From Bacillota bacterium (GTDB lineage: Bacteria; Bacillota; Clostridia; Acetivibrionales; Acetivibrionaceae): a stretch of 64,000 bases of DNA. The DNA lies in NCBI GenBank assembly GCA_023421115.1, contig JAEZUI010000133.1:1-64000 (forward strand), read 5' to 3'. This document shows positions 27,214 to 37,143 of this stretch, one piece after another. The notes beneath the pieces were generated by a model. The model was not told the DNA's origin. It did not search any database and saw only the letters and a program-made list of their open reading frames with translations. Each line of letters opens with the position of its first letter. Position 1 is the stretch's first letter. The position numbers and the translations under genes were made by a program.

Positions 27214-29316
27214 ATGCTGGCAGTATTGATGTATGGCTTAGGATGGATTTTTTTACTATCAAGTATATTCGGATATGATGTTTCCTTTATAAATACTTTA
27301 TGTATATCTTTTTTAGGTTTCTTAGTAACCATAACTATATTTGGTAATAAGAAAAGAGGTTTAATTTCATTATCAGCTTTAGCCTTTTTATCCGGTGGCG
27401 TATTCTTTATTATGTACCTGTTAGGAAATACGGATTTAATTGTTGATAATATAGGTACCTTTATACTGCCCTATTTTGAATCCATAACCGATGAAGTTTC
27501 TTCTATAGATATTCCAAGACAAATAGCCGTTATTTTTTTGTTTTCCCTCATAATATACATAGTTTTGTTAAAATATAAGACCGCAAAATTTAGTGGCTAC
27601 GCTTATATAATCATTTCCCTTATTACTTTGTCTTCTGGTTTTGTTGTAAACAGATTAAGTTCCATGCGTGACCGCTTTGCCTTTATATTTTTTGTATTTT
27701 GCAGCATAGTTTATTATTTTTATATATATTACAGCAAGAATAAACAGGAAGAAAAAAGAGGCGCTTTGCCTTTTATTAATATAGCAATTATATATACCCT
27801 ATTTATTATCGGCATATCACAAATGCTTTTTCATTCGTTCCCATACCCCTTTGAAGCAAAAGTAAAAACGACTAATCCAAATAGCACCATAAAAAGTGCA
27901 GACCCCTATGAAAAATTTGTCTATGAAGTTGCTAAAAGTGGAAATATTGAAGACAAATTTACCTTTGAAGGTATTGAGTTATTTAAGGTAAAAACAAAAG
28001 AAACAGAATATTTAAAATCAATAGTATATGATACATATACAAACAATAGATGGCTGCAGAGCGAAACCTTACAGAAAACTCAGAATAGAATCTTTAATAC
28101 TCTTAAAGAACTCGGAGAAGTAGAAAACGTAGTTGTCAATTATACCGGCATTCAATCACCTGTTTTGTTCGCAGGTCCATATATAGATAATTTTAATGTA
28201 CAGAATTCAGATATAATTATTGCTCATGATGAAAATAGAGGGACTTATCGCATAGAAAATTATATATCAGATATTAATAAAAAAGATATTATTTTTTCCT
28301 TTGACTCCTTAAATATAAAGAATATGTCAAGCTTCAAAGAAATTTTAAGAAGAGTCAAACTACAAAACACCCTTCCTCAATACGAAGGCTACAATAATGA
28401 AAGGTTACAGCAATTAGCATTAACCATTACGGAAGGATTAAATAATGATTACGACAAAATAGAAGCAATTATTAAATACTTAGAAGAAAATTATACTTAT
28501 AATCCTATTCCTAAAGTGCCTAAAGACGACTCAGACAAAATCGAATACTTCTTATTTGAAAGCAAAGAGGGCTTTTGTCAGCATTATTCCTCCGCAGCGG
28601 TTTTACTCCTTAGAAGCATAAATATTCCGTCACGCTATGTGACTGGCTTTAAAGTAGATACGTCTATAAATTTTTCCTCAGGTCCTGCCTATTACAAATC
28701 GTTATCTTCAGGCTACAAACCTGTATTTGACTCAGATGCCCATGCATGGATTGAAGTTTACTTTAAAGATTATGGATGGATTATGTTTGAAAGTACCGGC
28801 ATTGATGTAATGAACTCAAATGTGAATGAAAGCTTACAGGAAGATAAAAAAGAGCCTATTGAAGAACAAAACAAAATAAGTCAGGAAGCCATAGCTATAA
28901 TAATTAAAATTGTCCTTTTCATTGGATTACCTATGGTTTTAACCCTTCTAATATATATGACTATCAGAATCAGGAAAAGTAAAAATGCTTTCCGAAAAGG
29001 AACCAGTGCCTATAAAGTAACAACAATACACAAAATCATTTTGGAATACCTAGATGCAAGGAAACTTCCGAAAAAACATTATGAAACACCTCAAGAATAT
29101 GCTAAAAGAATTGATGTTACAGGCATTGTCAGTGAGTTTGAATTTAGCGAATTAATCTTAACCTATAATAAAATTGTGTATGGTGAATACGAAGTAGATA
29201 CTGATTTTACGGATACATATTTTGAATACTTGCGTCAAATTAAGAAAGAGGTTAAGAAAGATTGCAAACTCTATAAACGGGTCAAACTATTCTTTAGTGA
29301 ATTTAACAATACTTAA
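27214..29316 (+). CDS. Transglutaminase-like membrane protein
   Basis: About six N-terminal membrane helices (residues 1-210), an extracellular region, and a transglutaminase-like domain at about 395-530. The catalytic Cys is in KEGFCQHYSSAAVLLLRSINIPSRYVTGF, His in SDAHAWIEVYF and Asp in the following strand region. One more helix lies at about 563-585, with a cytoplasmic DUF4129-like tail. This is the usual third member of MoxR/DUF58 sets (TgpA-like). It may act as a protease or cross-linker at the membrane; the substrate is unknown. Its ATG follows the stop of the DUF58 gene with no gap. Confidence 0.88.
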   Translation: MLAVLMYGLGWIFLLSSIFGYDVSFINTLCISFLGFLVTITIFGNKKRGLISLSALAFLSGGVFFIMYLLGNTDLIVDNIGTFILPYFESITDEVSSIDIPRQIAVIFLFSLIIYIVLLKYKTAKFSGYAYIIISLITLSSGFVVNRLSSMRDRFAFIFFVFCSIVYYFYIYYSKNKQEEKRGALPFINIAIIYTLFIIGISQMLFHSFPYPFEAKVKTTNPNSTIKSADPYEKFVYEVAKSGNIEDKFTFEGIELFKVKTKETEYLKSIVYDTYTNNRWLQSETLQKTQNRIFNTLKELGEVENVVVNYTGIQSPVLFAGPYIDNFNVQNSDIIIAHDENRGTYRIENYISDINKKDIIFSFDSLNIKNMSSFKEILRRVKLQNTLPQYEGYNNERLQQLALTITEGLNNDYDKIEAIIKYLEENYTYNPIPKVPKDDSDKIEYFLFESKEGFCQHYSSAAVLLLRSINIPSRYVTGFKVDTSINFSSGPAYYKSLSSGYKPVFDSDAHAWIEVYFKDYGWIMFESTGIDVMNSNVNESLQEDKKEPIEEQNKISQEAIAIIIKIVLFIGLPMVLTLLIYMTIRIRKSKNAFRKGTSAYKVTTIHKIILEYLDARKLPKKHYETPQEYAKRIDVTGIVSEFEFSELILTYNKIVYGEYEVDTDFTDTYFEYLRQIKKEVKKDCKLYKRVKLFFSEFNNT

Positions 29317-29386
29317 ATTTAGGTTACTGAAAAATCTTTTTTATTCAGCCGTTTAAAAAAATATTGTAATAGGGGGCAATAACAAA

Positions 29387-30691
29387 ATGATGATTTATTT
29401 GGCATTAGGAGTACTTATTATTTCATTGGGGGCTTTTTTTTATGTAACCTTAACGAATGTTAAGTTTAAGGGAGGTCCTTCCGGTGGATATGGTAATGTC
29501 CTTGACAAAGAAACAAGAGACCGTTATGTAAAAAACATTACCGGTGTCATGAAAACATTCAACTTGAAAACAATAGCAGGTACGGTTACTGAATTTATGT
29601 ATTACTATATTGACCAGACGGTGGCAGTTTTAAAAAGGATAGGTATTCGTAAGGAAGTTGAAATTGTTGAAGCTAATACTCCACAAGCTAATAGTGCTTC
29701 AGCTAATATTGTTATAAGCGACGGAAAAAATAATATGACTACAGCATTGGTAAGCGGTAGGTATATTGAAAAATACATAGACAACGTAACAGACAAAGTT
29801 TTATATGAAAAAGTAGTAGAAGATGGGTATTATGTTTTGGAGATGCTTCGCAGTGACCATGTTGAACGTCAAAATGCAAATTTCTGTTCTAACTGTGGTT
29901 CACCTATGAATATTGAAGGGGATTTCTATGTATGCCCGAACTGTGGCACGAAGTATACAACCGAATCCGCGAACTGGATTGTGGCAAATAGCTATTGTTA
30001 TAACAATAAGACCGGAAGTATTCAGGGATTTATGGTTTTGCTGCCTATAATTGTTATGTTTGGCGTGGCGATTATTTCGAATTTTACTTCGTGGAAAATG
30101 AAGGCGTTATCTGTTTTTATTGACCTAGCAGTACTTGGAATTGTACTTTTCTATTGTGCATGGATTGCGAAGCTAATGGTTGGTATAAAAAAGATAGCTG
30201 AGTATGATAAAGAGTTTTCAAAAAAGAGTTTTGAGAAGAGAGTAGGTTATTTGGTTCGTGCATATGAAAGAGCAAGGGATTTGGATATTTCAAAGGTAAA
30301 GCCGTTTATGGAGCCGTCGCTTTATGCAAAACTGAAGGAGCAGAATAAGTATGACGAGTTTTATATGTTGGATTTTGAAATAAACAAATTGGTAGTTAAT
30401 GAATTTGAAATTAAAGATGATAAGCAGCTTGCATATGTAAGCTTGGATGTAAATAAGATTACGATTAATGAAAAGAAGAAGATCAAGAAAAGAAAAGGCA
30501 AATATGATATTACGTTATATAGACATAAGGATACAATGACAGATGTTAAGTTAAGTCCTGAAGTGATTACTTGTGAAGCTTGTGGGCGAAATATTAACTT
30601 GACGGTTGATGGAAAATGTAAGTCCTGCGGAAATGCTTTTGACCTCGCTAAGTATGATTGGATTATTTACGATGTAAGCGATATTAAATAG
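29387..30691 (+). CDS. Zinc-ribbon membrane protein with Tim44-like domain
   Basis: An N-terminal helix (3-22) is followed by a soluble part with a CSNCGSP...CPNCGTKY zinc ribbon at about 166-186. Two central helices (about 210-225 and 237-262) come next, and then a Tim44-like domain (KRVGYLVRAYERARDLDISKVKPFMEPSLY onward). A second zinc ribbon, CEACG...CKSCG, lies at about 393-412. The role is unknown; the family often neighbours SPFH/YdjI-type genes, as here. AGGGGGC lies upstream of the ATG. Confidence 0.75.
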   Translation: MMIYLALGVLIISLGAFFYVTLTNVKFKGGPSGGYGNVLDKETRDRYVKNITGVMKTFNLKTIAGTVTEFMYYYIDQTVAVLKRIGIRKEVEIVEANTPQANSASANIVISDGKNNMTTALVSGRYIEKYIDNVTDKVLYEKVVEDGYYVLEMLRSDHVERQNANFCSNCGSPMNIEGDFYVCPNCGTKYTTESANWIVANSYCYNNKTGSIQGFMVLLPIIVMFGVAIISNFTSWKMKALSVFIDLAVLGIVLFYCAWIAKLMVGIKKIAEYDKEFSKKSFEKRVGYLVRAYERARDLDISKVKPFMEPSLYAKLKEQNKYDEFYMLDFEINKLVVNEFEIKDDKQLAYVSLDVNKITINEKKKIKKRKGKYDITLYRHKDTMTDVKLSPEVITCEACGRNINLTVDGKCKSCGNAFDLAKYDWIIYDVSDIK

Positions 30692-30748
30692 CAGTACACA
30701 AGCGATGACAAATAAAAAATAATATTAATTTCCTAGGAGGTATATAAT

Positions 30749-32056
30749 ATGGGGTTATTAAAACAGGCAATTGCCGGAACAAAAGAACAATTTAATGAGC
30801 TATTAAAAGCAGGGACAGGAAGTTTAGGAAGTATACTATCCGATAAGTTTAAGGTGGTTATTGAGTGTCAGGATATGGGAGATAATATTCTGATGATGAA
30901 GAAATCATCTCAAACCGGTCGTATTCCAAGAGAAAGTGCAATTGTTGTGCAACCTTCTCAGATGGCAGTTATTGTAGATAGTGGGCGTGTTGTGGATGCT
31001 ACTGCCGAGCAGGGGATATACATATTCGATCAATCTACTACTCCATGTTTTTTAGCCGGAGATTTTGGCGACGCCATAAAGACTTTGTGGGAACGTTTTA
31101 CATTTGCTGGTGCAACCCCGAATACCCAAGAAGTTTACTATTTTAATATAAAAGAAATTATGGACAATGGATTTGGGACAGCGACACCTATTCCTTACAG
31201 GGATTGGGAACACCCCCTTTCGAATCCGAGAATTCCCGGTGGGTTGATGCCGATGAATGTGAATATAAAATGTTACGGTAAATATACATTTAAGATTGTA
31301 GACCCGGCAGTATTTATGCAGGAAGTTTGCGGTACGGCAAAAATGTATGAGAAGGAAGATTTAGTTGATCAGATGAGAAGTGAAATAAATGCTGCATTTA
31401 AGTCGGTTGTAAATCGCCTGGGTTCAGATGACTATAAAGTATATGCAACCCAGCTATCCTCGCAGGATCAGGTAATCCGCGGCATTATGGATGAGGAAGT
31501 TCTAGACGCACCAATACGTAGACGTGGTATTCAAATTGTGTCCTTTGTTATTGAGAGTGCTCAGTTTGATGAAGCATCCAAAGCTAAGATCGATCAGTAT
31601 GAAATCGGTTCTGATTCACTTACACAGCAGGGTATAATGACTTCTTCCTATGCAAAAGCAATGGAGAATGCAGCTGGAAATGCTAATGGTGCAGCAAACG
31701 GGTTTATGGGCCTCGGAATGATGAATATGGCATCGGGAGGAGTTTTTGGGAATGTACCTCAGAATGTAGGCAAGCAGGCTGAGCAGCAAGCAACAGTTAA
31801 TGAGAGTCCTTCGCCACAAGCACCTGGTGTAATGTGTGCTAATTGCGGCAAACCTGTTAACGGAAAGTTTTGTTCGAGTTGCGGAACACCGGTTCCCGAA
31901 AAGAAGCTTTGTCCAGTATGTAAAAAGGAAGCATCGGGGAAGTTTTGTTCTAGCTGTGGGGCAAACTTAGAAGCTCCTATGAAGAAGCATTGTTCGGATT
32001 GTGGTACGGAAGTGCCCCAAAAGTTTTGTCCGAACTGCGGGAAATCAGTTGATTAG
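30749..32056 (+). CDS. SPFH-domain protein with C-terminal zinc ribbons (YdjI/virion-core-like)
   Basis: The N-terminal part, with IPRESAIVVQPSQMAVIVDSGRVV and DWEHPLSNPRIPGGLMPMNV, matches the SPFH/band-7 group typified by Bacillus YdjI. A Gly/Ala/Met-rich hinge (about 300-340) leads to three CxxC-type zinc ribbons (CANCGKP, CPVCKKE, CSDCGTE with their partner pairs). The family forms membrane-associated assemblies linked to envelope stress. TAGGAGGTATATA precedes the ATG. The gene lies 57 bases after the zinc-ribbon membrane protein, so co-transcription is likely. Confidence 0.85.
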   Translation: MGLLKQAIAGTKEQFNELLKAGTGSLGSILSDKFKVVIECQDMGDNILMMKKSSQTGRIPRESAIVVQPSQMAVIVDSGRVVDATAEQGIYIFDQSTTPCFLAGDFGDAIKTLWERFTFAGATPNTQEVYYFNIKEIMDNGFGTATPIPYRDWEHPLSNPRIPGGLMPMNVNIKCYGKYTFKIVDPAVFMQEVCGTAKMYEKEDLVDQMRSEINAAFKSVVNRLGSDDYKVYATQLSSQDQVIRGIMDEEVLDAPIRRRGIQIVSFVIESAQFDEASKAKIDQYEIGSDSLTQQGIMTSSYAKAMENAAGNANGAANGFMGLGMMNMASGGVFGNVPQNVGKQAEQQATVNESPSPQAPGVMCANCGKPVNGKFCSSCGTPVPEKKLCPVCKKEASGKFCSSCGANLEAPMKKHCSDCGTEVPQKFCPNCGKSVD

Positions 32057-32074
32057 AAGATAAAGTGTTTTGTA

Positions 32075-32105
32075 TTGGTGGTTCCTGTGGGAATCACCAA
32101 TTTTT
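32075..32105 (+). terminator. Terminator after the SPFH gene
   Basis: TTGGTGGTTCC (32075-32085) pairs with GGAATCACCAA (32090-32100), including one G-T pair, followed by TTTTT. Confidence 0.82.
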
Positions 32106-32125
32106 ATTCCTCCTCTAAATAGGTT

Positions 32126-32180
32126 AATTGCTAATAAAATTCAATATATATATAATAGGATATAGTAAATTATTGAAGTT
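32126..32180 (+). repeat. 55-bp dispersed repeat, copy 1
   Basis: AATTGCTAATAAAATTCAAT and the following AT-rich tract to about 32180 recur with few changes at 55725-55780. Both copies lie just upstream of an unrelated gene. The TATAATAGGATATAG part could include a -10 box. Confidence 0.65.
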
Positions 32181-32240
32181 GATGGGTTGATGGTAATATG
32201 GGTGTTTCGGGTCCCATTAAGAGGAGTTGGAGGTCCAATT

Positions 32241-32927
32241 ATGGAATTAAATGATTTTTTATCAATTGCTGGGGCAGAAGGAATTATATATTATGGAGGT
32301 AATCAAAGTTGGTTTGGCACAAATGTGGGTAGAGAGGGTGGATGCGGTACAGTTGCAGCTGCAAATACTTTAGCATATTTGGCAATAAAGAATCCTAGTT
32401 TGAGGGTATTATATAGTGGGAACAGCATAAATAATATTACAAAAAACGATTATGTTAATCACATGAATCAAGTATATAAGTATGTGAAACCATTAAAATT
32501 TCCGATTTTTGATCAGCCGGCAGGGGGAATTCCTTTCTTATCATGGTACAGAGATGGTGTTATTAAGTATGCACAAAGCAAAGGAGTAATGTTGAGAGCA
32601 CATTCGGCTAAGAGAACGCTAGATTTAGATAGTGCTATTCAATATATAAAAGATGGATTAAATAAAGGTTGTCCTGTTGCACTAGTGAATTGGTGGAATC
32701 CAAAACTAAAGAGTATACCATGGGCAAGTCCGGATAATGGTGTTATATCAAATCAGGATTTTCAAATACATTGGGTTACAATCACTGCTTTGTATGATTA
32801 TAGACCAACAGGTCAGGTTTTTATCGATGTATCTTCTTGGGGAAGTAAAGTTAATTTAAATTTTAGTGATATATGGAATAATACCAGTATTCTAGGATAT
32901 GTGGGATTAATGTATTTTGTCTGGTGA
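32241..32927 (+). CDS. Papain-like (C39-like) cysteine peptidase-fold protein
   Basis: 228 residues, no signal peptide. NVGREGGCGTVAAANTLAYL has the Cys (Cys35) at the start of a helix, FQIHWVTITAL supplies His177 and GQVFIDVSSWG supplies Asp196, the order expected of a papain-like/C39-type triad. No exact family is claimed. The ATG at 32241 is chosen because GGAGGTCC lies upstream; the frame is open further back. It stands before the peptide-export locus on the same strand, but is separated from it by a gene fragment and 1.2 kb, so a functional link is only suggested. Confidence 0.6.
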   Translation: MELNDFLSIAGAEGIIYYGGNQSWFGTNVGREGGCGTVAAANTLAYLAIKNPSLRVLYSGNSINNITKNDYVNHMNQVYKYVKPLKFPIFDQPAGGIPFLSWYRDGVIKYAQSKGVMLRAHSAKRTLDLDSAIQYIKDGLNKGCPVALVNWWNPKLKSIPWASPDNGVISNQDFQIHWVTITALYDYRPTGQVFIDVSSWGSKVNLNFSDIWNNTSILGYVGLMYFVW

Positions 32928-32979
32928 TTTGAAATTTGTTTTGCTGTTTGATCAGAAACGTCAAGTCTGCCTTCATTAA

Positions 32980-33816
32980 TTATCGGATAATTGCGTTTTG
33001 GTCATCATAGAGAGTACCTTCTACATTGACAGTGATATTGTCGATTGAAGGTAAACCGTTTATGGTTAGGCCCTTATAGGCATAATTGTTTAGGATAAAA
33101 TTATCGATTCTTGCATTGATAAGGTATTCGCCATCTTTCATATTTATGTAAGTGTAAAGTTTTTGAGTTTTCGGTGAAACTCTAAAGGTAATAACTGTGA
33201 TTTCTTCAACTTTGTAAATATCGCCTTGCTTTATGTATTCACGGTATTTGAAGTTTGATTTGCTGTTTTCGGTGTTTGATTCACTATAGCCTTCTAGGAT
33301 TTCTTTGAAAAATTGATGAGTTTTATCGGCATATGCACTGTCATCGAGGTGTACGAGCTTTGTATCAGCAATATCGTAGGTGGTTGTAATGTTGAGCATG
33401 TCCATACCGAATATTTTGTCATTGCCGTTGTGTAGGTCAAGGGGTTGATAATTTTTTCCGTCACTTGTGAATAGCATATTTGATGTGTAGTGGAAGGAGT
33501 TTTTTAGTTTTTCTACCAGTTCGGTATGCTCATTAGTGGAAGCAGGACTATCTTTGTATTGAACAGTTTTGACTGTGCAGGTGTATTCCCCTAGATGGTT
33601 AAAGTAATAACCGGATTTTATCGGCCAATCAAATTTCTGTAAGCTTCTGTCGGATGCAAATACGGCATTGGGGTAATATTCCTTACCGTAATTCATTTCT
33701 CGAGCGTTTTTTCTGTCATAATTATATAGGCTTGTCATGGAATTTTTGACAGACCAACTTATATTGGCGGTGTTTTGCTGTGTGATAAGAACCTGTAATG
33801 CATACGATAAAATAAT
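32980..33816 (-). pseudogene. C-terminal fragment of a probable secreted beta-domain protein
   Basis: An open frame without a convincing start or ribosome binding site: the first ATG is at 33738, but the frame stays open to 33816 with coding-like residues (TQQNTANISWSVKNS). The protein has no signal peptide although its composition, with paired aromatic strands (SGYYFNHLGEYTCTVKTV), resembles extracellular Ig-like domains. I therefore read it as the 3' part of a truncated surface-protein gene. No specific family is assigned. It is transcribed against its neighbours. The following 33817-34096 holds no gene that I can see. Confidence 0.5.
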
Positions 33817-34096
33817 TTAGTTTGTTAGACTTCATGGCATGGTATACATAGTGTGGAGCTGATAGGAAATTATGTAAATCGATATAAACGGAATAATTAA
33901 AAATTACGGTGGTATTTCGGTAATTAGCAGTAAATTATTTCGGTATCACTGGTAAATCTTTTCGGTGTTTTGTTGATATTTTTCGGTGCGATATTTCAAT
34001 ATATATGTTAATATGACAAAGTAGGTGATAGATACCATGTTTAAACTGGATGCAAGTAACAAGACTGTATTTTATTTAAGTGTTTAAGTATATTTG

Positions 34097-34125
34097 TTGA
34101 CAGAATAACCTTGTTATGGTAAATT
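34097..34125 (+). promoter_or_regulatory. Promoter of the peptide-export locus
   Basis: TTGACA (34097-34102), 17-base spacer, TAAATT (34120-34125), about 58 bases before the exporter start. Confidence 0.55.
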
Positions 34126-34182
34126 ATCACTTACATAAAAATAAAGGTAACATATTTAATTCGACATAGGGGACAGAATGAA

Positions 34183-36405
34183 GTGAAATACATATTTGTA
34201 AAACAACATGATGCGACGGATTGTGCAGCTGCATGTCTTGCAATGGTTTGTCTGCATTACAAAAAAGAAACTACAATAACAAAACTTAGAGATATAATGG
34301 GTACTGATTTAAAGGGAACAAATCTAATTGGTTTAAAAAAGTGTTCTGATGAATTAGGTTTTACTTCTCAAGCAGTTAGAGTTGATAAGGAAGGGTTTTT
34401 AAGTAAGTATACCTTGCCATGTATTGCTAATATTATAACAAAAGAGGGACTTAGCCATTTTGTTGTTATATTTAAGATTACAAAAACGCATGTTATAGTT
34501 GGTGATCCTGCAAAAGATTTGTTGAGACTTGAGATAGATGAGTTTTACAAAAATTTTACTGGTGCACTGCTTATATTGAAGCCAAATCAGGATTTTGCAA
34601 GTGGTAAAATAAAGGGTGAGAAAGTATTTAATAGGTTTCTTAAACTTTTATTACCTCAGAAGAAACTCTTTATCTATTCAATATTTGCGTCAATAATATT
34701 GACGGTATTAGGAATAGTGTCTTCATTATTCAATAAAATTATCATGGATGAGATATTGCCATACCAACTAAAAGGTATGTTGGTTTCTGTTTTAATAATA
34801 TTCGCAGTTATAGCAGTTACGCAGGTTGTAATTGGTTTTGTAAGGCAGTGGATGATGATATACCTTTCGCAAAAGATAGATATACCTCTACTGTTAGGTT
34901 ATTTTGAGCACGTCTATAAACTTCCTATGAAGTTTTTTGCATCAAGGAAAACAGGGGATATTATTACAAGATTTTCTGACGCATTTACCATTAAGGATAT
35001 ATTTACAAATATAGCTTTAACATTGATTATGGATATTTCCATGGCATTGATAACTGGTGTCATTCTATTTAAAATGAATGTAACTCTCTTTGTGGTTATT
35101 CTTTTTCTTACAGTTATTAGTATAGGCTTGGTGTTTGTATTTAAACAGCCTTATAAAAAACTTAATGAAGAACAGATGCAGCAATCTTCTATATTGAATT
35201 CACAGATAATTGAGGGGTTGAGAGCTGTTGAGACTATTAAGGGTAACGCAAATGAGGAAACTGAATTGGAAAACATTGAGAGGGAATATATAAAATCTCT
35301 TAGAATAGGTCTTAGAGGTGGAATGTTGTCTAATGTTCAGGGTTCAATATCGAGCCTTGTACAGACTGTTGGAAATTTGGCATTGATGTATTTTGGTGTA
35401 ATGCAGGTTATAAATAATGATATAACTCTAGGAAGCATGATGGCATTTATGACATTATCAGGATACTTTATGGATCCTGTAGGAAGACTGGTGCAATTGC
35501 AATTACAGATACAGGAAGCAAATATATCAATGAAGAGAATTACAGAGATATTAGATAGCGAACGAGAACAGGAAAATGGTAATTATCAGGATATAGATAA
35601 TTTAGAAGGAGATGTTGAGGTCAAGAATATCACTTTTAGATATGGAAACAGAAAGCCAGTATTAAAAGACCTATCGTTCAAAATACCTAAAGGTAAAAAA
35701 GTAGCTTTAGTTGGAAGTAGCGGAAGTGGTAAATCAACTATTGCAAAATTATTGCTTAAATATTATGAACCTGAAAAGGGAGAAATACTCATAGATGGTG
35801 TAGATATAAATGAATTCAGCAATAATTCTCTAAGAAAGGCAATTTCATATGTACCACAGAGTATTGAACTTTTTTCAAAAAGTATCTATGACAATATAAG
35901 GGTGACAAAGATGAATGCCTCTTTAGATGAAGTAAAGGCTGCGGCTAAAGAAGCTGATGCTCATGAGTTTATAAAGAAGCTTCCTATGCAGTATTATACT
36001 TATCTTGAGGAATCGGGTAATGGACTTAGTGGTGGAGAAAAACAAAGAATTGCACTGGCGAGGGCTTTTTTGAAAAAGAGTGAATTTTACATATTAGATG
36101 AATCTACAAGTAACCTTGATTTTGCGACTGAGGGCATAATTTTTGATATGATTTACAATAAATTTAGGAATAAATCTATGCTGATTATTGCTCATAGATT
36201 AGCAACTATTAAGAATTGTGATGAGATTATTGTTATCGATAAGGGTGAAATAATTGAAAGAGGAACTCATGAGGAGTTGTTGGAAATACAGGGCAAGTAT
36301 TATCAGCTTTGGGAAATGCAGCAGGGGAATATAGTTACTAGAGATACAAAAGAAGAGGAAAATATGGAAGTACCAGATTTGGATGAGAATGAGATGTGCT
36401 ATTAG
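34183..36405 (+). CDS. Peptidase-containing ABC transporter (C39, bacteriocin export type)
   Basis: The N-terminal C39 peptidase (1-130) has KQHDATDCAAACLAMV with Cys14, then His92 (LSHFVVI) and Asp108 (VGDPAK), the full catalytic triad. It is followed by a six-helix export domain (about 160-440) and an ATPase domain with Walker A GSSGSGKST, signature LSGGEKQR and Walker B FYILDEST. Such proteins cut double-glycine leaders while exporting the peptide. At 740 residues the length is standard. The GTG start follows TAGGGGAC. The substrate is probably the double-glycine precursor encoded next, and HlyD (38560) the adaptor. Confidence 0.94.
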   Translation: MKYIFVKQHDATDCAAACLAMVCLHYKKETTITKLRDIMGTDLKGTNLIGLKKCSDELGFTSQAVRVDKEGFLSKYTLPCIANIITKEGLSHFVVIFKITKTHVIVGDPAKDLLRLEIDEFYKNFTGALLILKPNQDFASGKIKGEKVFNRFLKLLLPQKKLFIYSIFASIILTVLGIVSSLFNKIIMDEILPYQLKGMLVSVLIIFAVIAVTQVVIGFVRQWMMIYLSQKIDIPLLLGYFEHVYKLPMKFFASRKTGDIITRFSDAFTIKDIFTNIALTLIMDISMALITGVILFKMNVTLFVVILFLTVISIGLVFVFKQPYKKLNEEQMQQSSILNSQIIEGLRAVETIKGNANEETELENIEREYIKSLRIGLRGGMLSNVQGSISSLVQTVGNLALMYFGVMQVINNDITLGSMMAFMTLSGYFMDPVGRLVQLQLQIQEANISMKRITEILDSEREQENGNYQDIDNLEGDVEVKNITFRYGNRKPVLKDLSFKIPKGKKVALVGSSGSGKSTIAKLLLKYYEPEKGEILIDGVDINEFSNNSLRKAISYVPQSIELFSKSIYDNIRVTKMNASLDEVKAAAKEADAHEFIKKLPMQYYTYLEESGNGLSGGEKQRIALARAFLKKSEFYILDESTSNLDFATEGIIFDMIYNKFRNKSMLIIAHRLATIKNCDEIIVIDKGEIIERGTHEELLEIQGKYYQLWEMQQGNIVTRDTKEEENMEVPDLDENEMCY

Positions 36406-36578
36406 GATGTTAACATAGACTTAAGTAAAGATTTTATGTATAAGCAAAGCAAATTTAATATTTAATTTTGGTGATTGTGCGTACGCAATTTATATTATAT
36501 AATCACACCGCAAATAAGGATTAGCTATCTGAAATTTGCATAAATAAGTAGCAAAAAACATGAAAAGGAGAGATAAAA

Positions 36579-36956
36579 ATGGAAATTTGTTATGATGGTA
36601 CATTAATGATGCCTAAAAATTATGTAGCAGTTGATAATGATGAGATGGAGTACTTAGTGGGTGGCGAAGTGTATACTGCTAGTCAGTGTAGAACCTTTGC
36701 TGCACAAATGTGTATGACAGGCCAAGGTTTAATAGCGGCTGCTGCTGGAGCTGCAATAGTTTCTACCATTGTAAAGTGGTCTAAGGTTGTAGGTGGTTTT
36801 TGGGGATGGGCTATTGGTGCAGTAGTAGGAGTGGCAGTTGCTGCAATTGGGAAAATAGCCTATGGTATTGGATATAGTTGCGTTTCTGGAAAATCTCTTT
36901 CTATAGAGGTTACACCTTCTCCATGGGATGCATTTGTCGATATAAGTTGGATTTAG
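36579..36956 (+). CDS. Double-glycine bacteriocin-like peptide precursor
   Basis: 125 residues. The leader ends DNDEMEYLVGG, a classical double-glycine processing site (Gly28-Gly29), leaving a 96-residue core. The core has Cys37, Cys45 and Cys101, a long Ala/Gly/Val-rich hydrophobic stretch with GxxxG-like spacing (GGFWGWAIGAVVGVAVAAIG), and a C-terminal hydrophilic tail with Trp. This resembles class II bacteriocins and related secreted peptides, but is longer than most. AAAAGGAGAG precedes the ATG. It directly follows the C39 exporter, the likely processing enzyme. Target and activity are unknown. Confidence 0.82.
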   Translation: MEICYDGTLMMPKNYVAVDNDEMEYLVGGEVYTASQCRTFAAQMCMTGQGLIAAAAGAAIVSTIVKWSKVVGGFWGWAIGAVVGVAVAAIGKIAYGIGYSCVSGKSLSIEVTPSPWDAFVDISWI

Positions 36957-37023
36957 CCTGATAATTGTTTTAAGTTTTATAGGCATTACGAGAACCAAAA
37001 GTTAGTTTGTTATTACTTGAGGG

Positions 37024-37116
37024 GTTTGCTTAGCGATAATAAAGTTTATATAATAATACATTTTCTTATTATGAAAATATCGTTATATGAATAAAATAGC
37101 TTTCCGCTAAGCAAAC
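37024..37116 (+). ncRNA. Structured intergenic element with 12-bp closing stem
   Basis: GTTTGCTTAGCG (37024-37035) is exactly complementary to CGCTAAGCAAAC (37105-37116). A smaller hairpin, ATTTTC (37060-37065) with GAAAAT (37073-37078), lies inside. The element fills most of the gap between the precursor and the membrane-protein gene and could act as an attenuator or mRNA stabiliser. Small mobile element is the alternative. Confidence 0.5.
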
Positions 37117-37143
37117 TCAAAAAGAAAAATTAAGGAGAATATT

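Noticed and set aside
36478..36487. TGCGTACGCA palindrome before the precursor gene
   Set aside because: Only 10 bases, no paired site or known regulator; too weak to call an operator.
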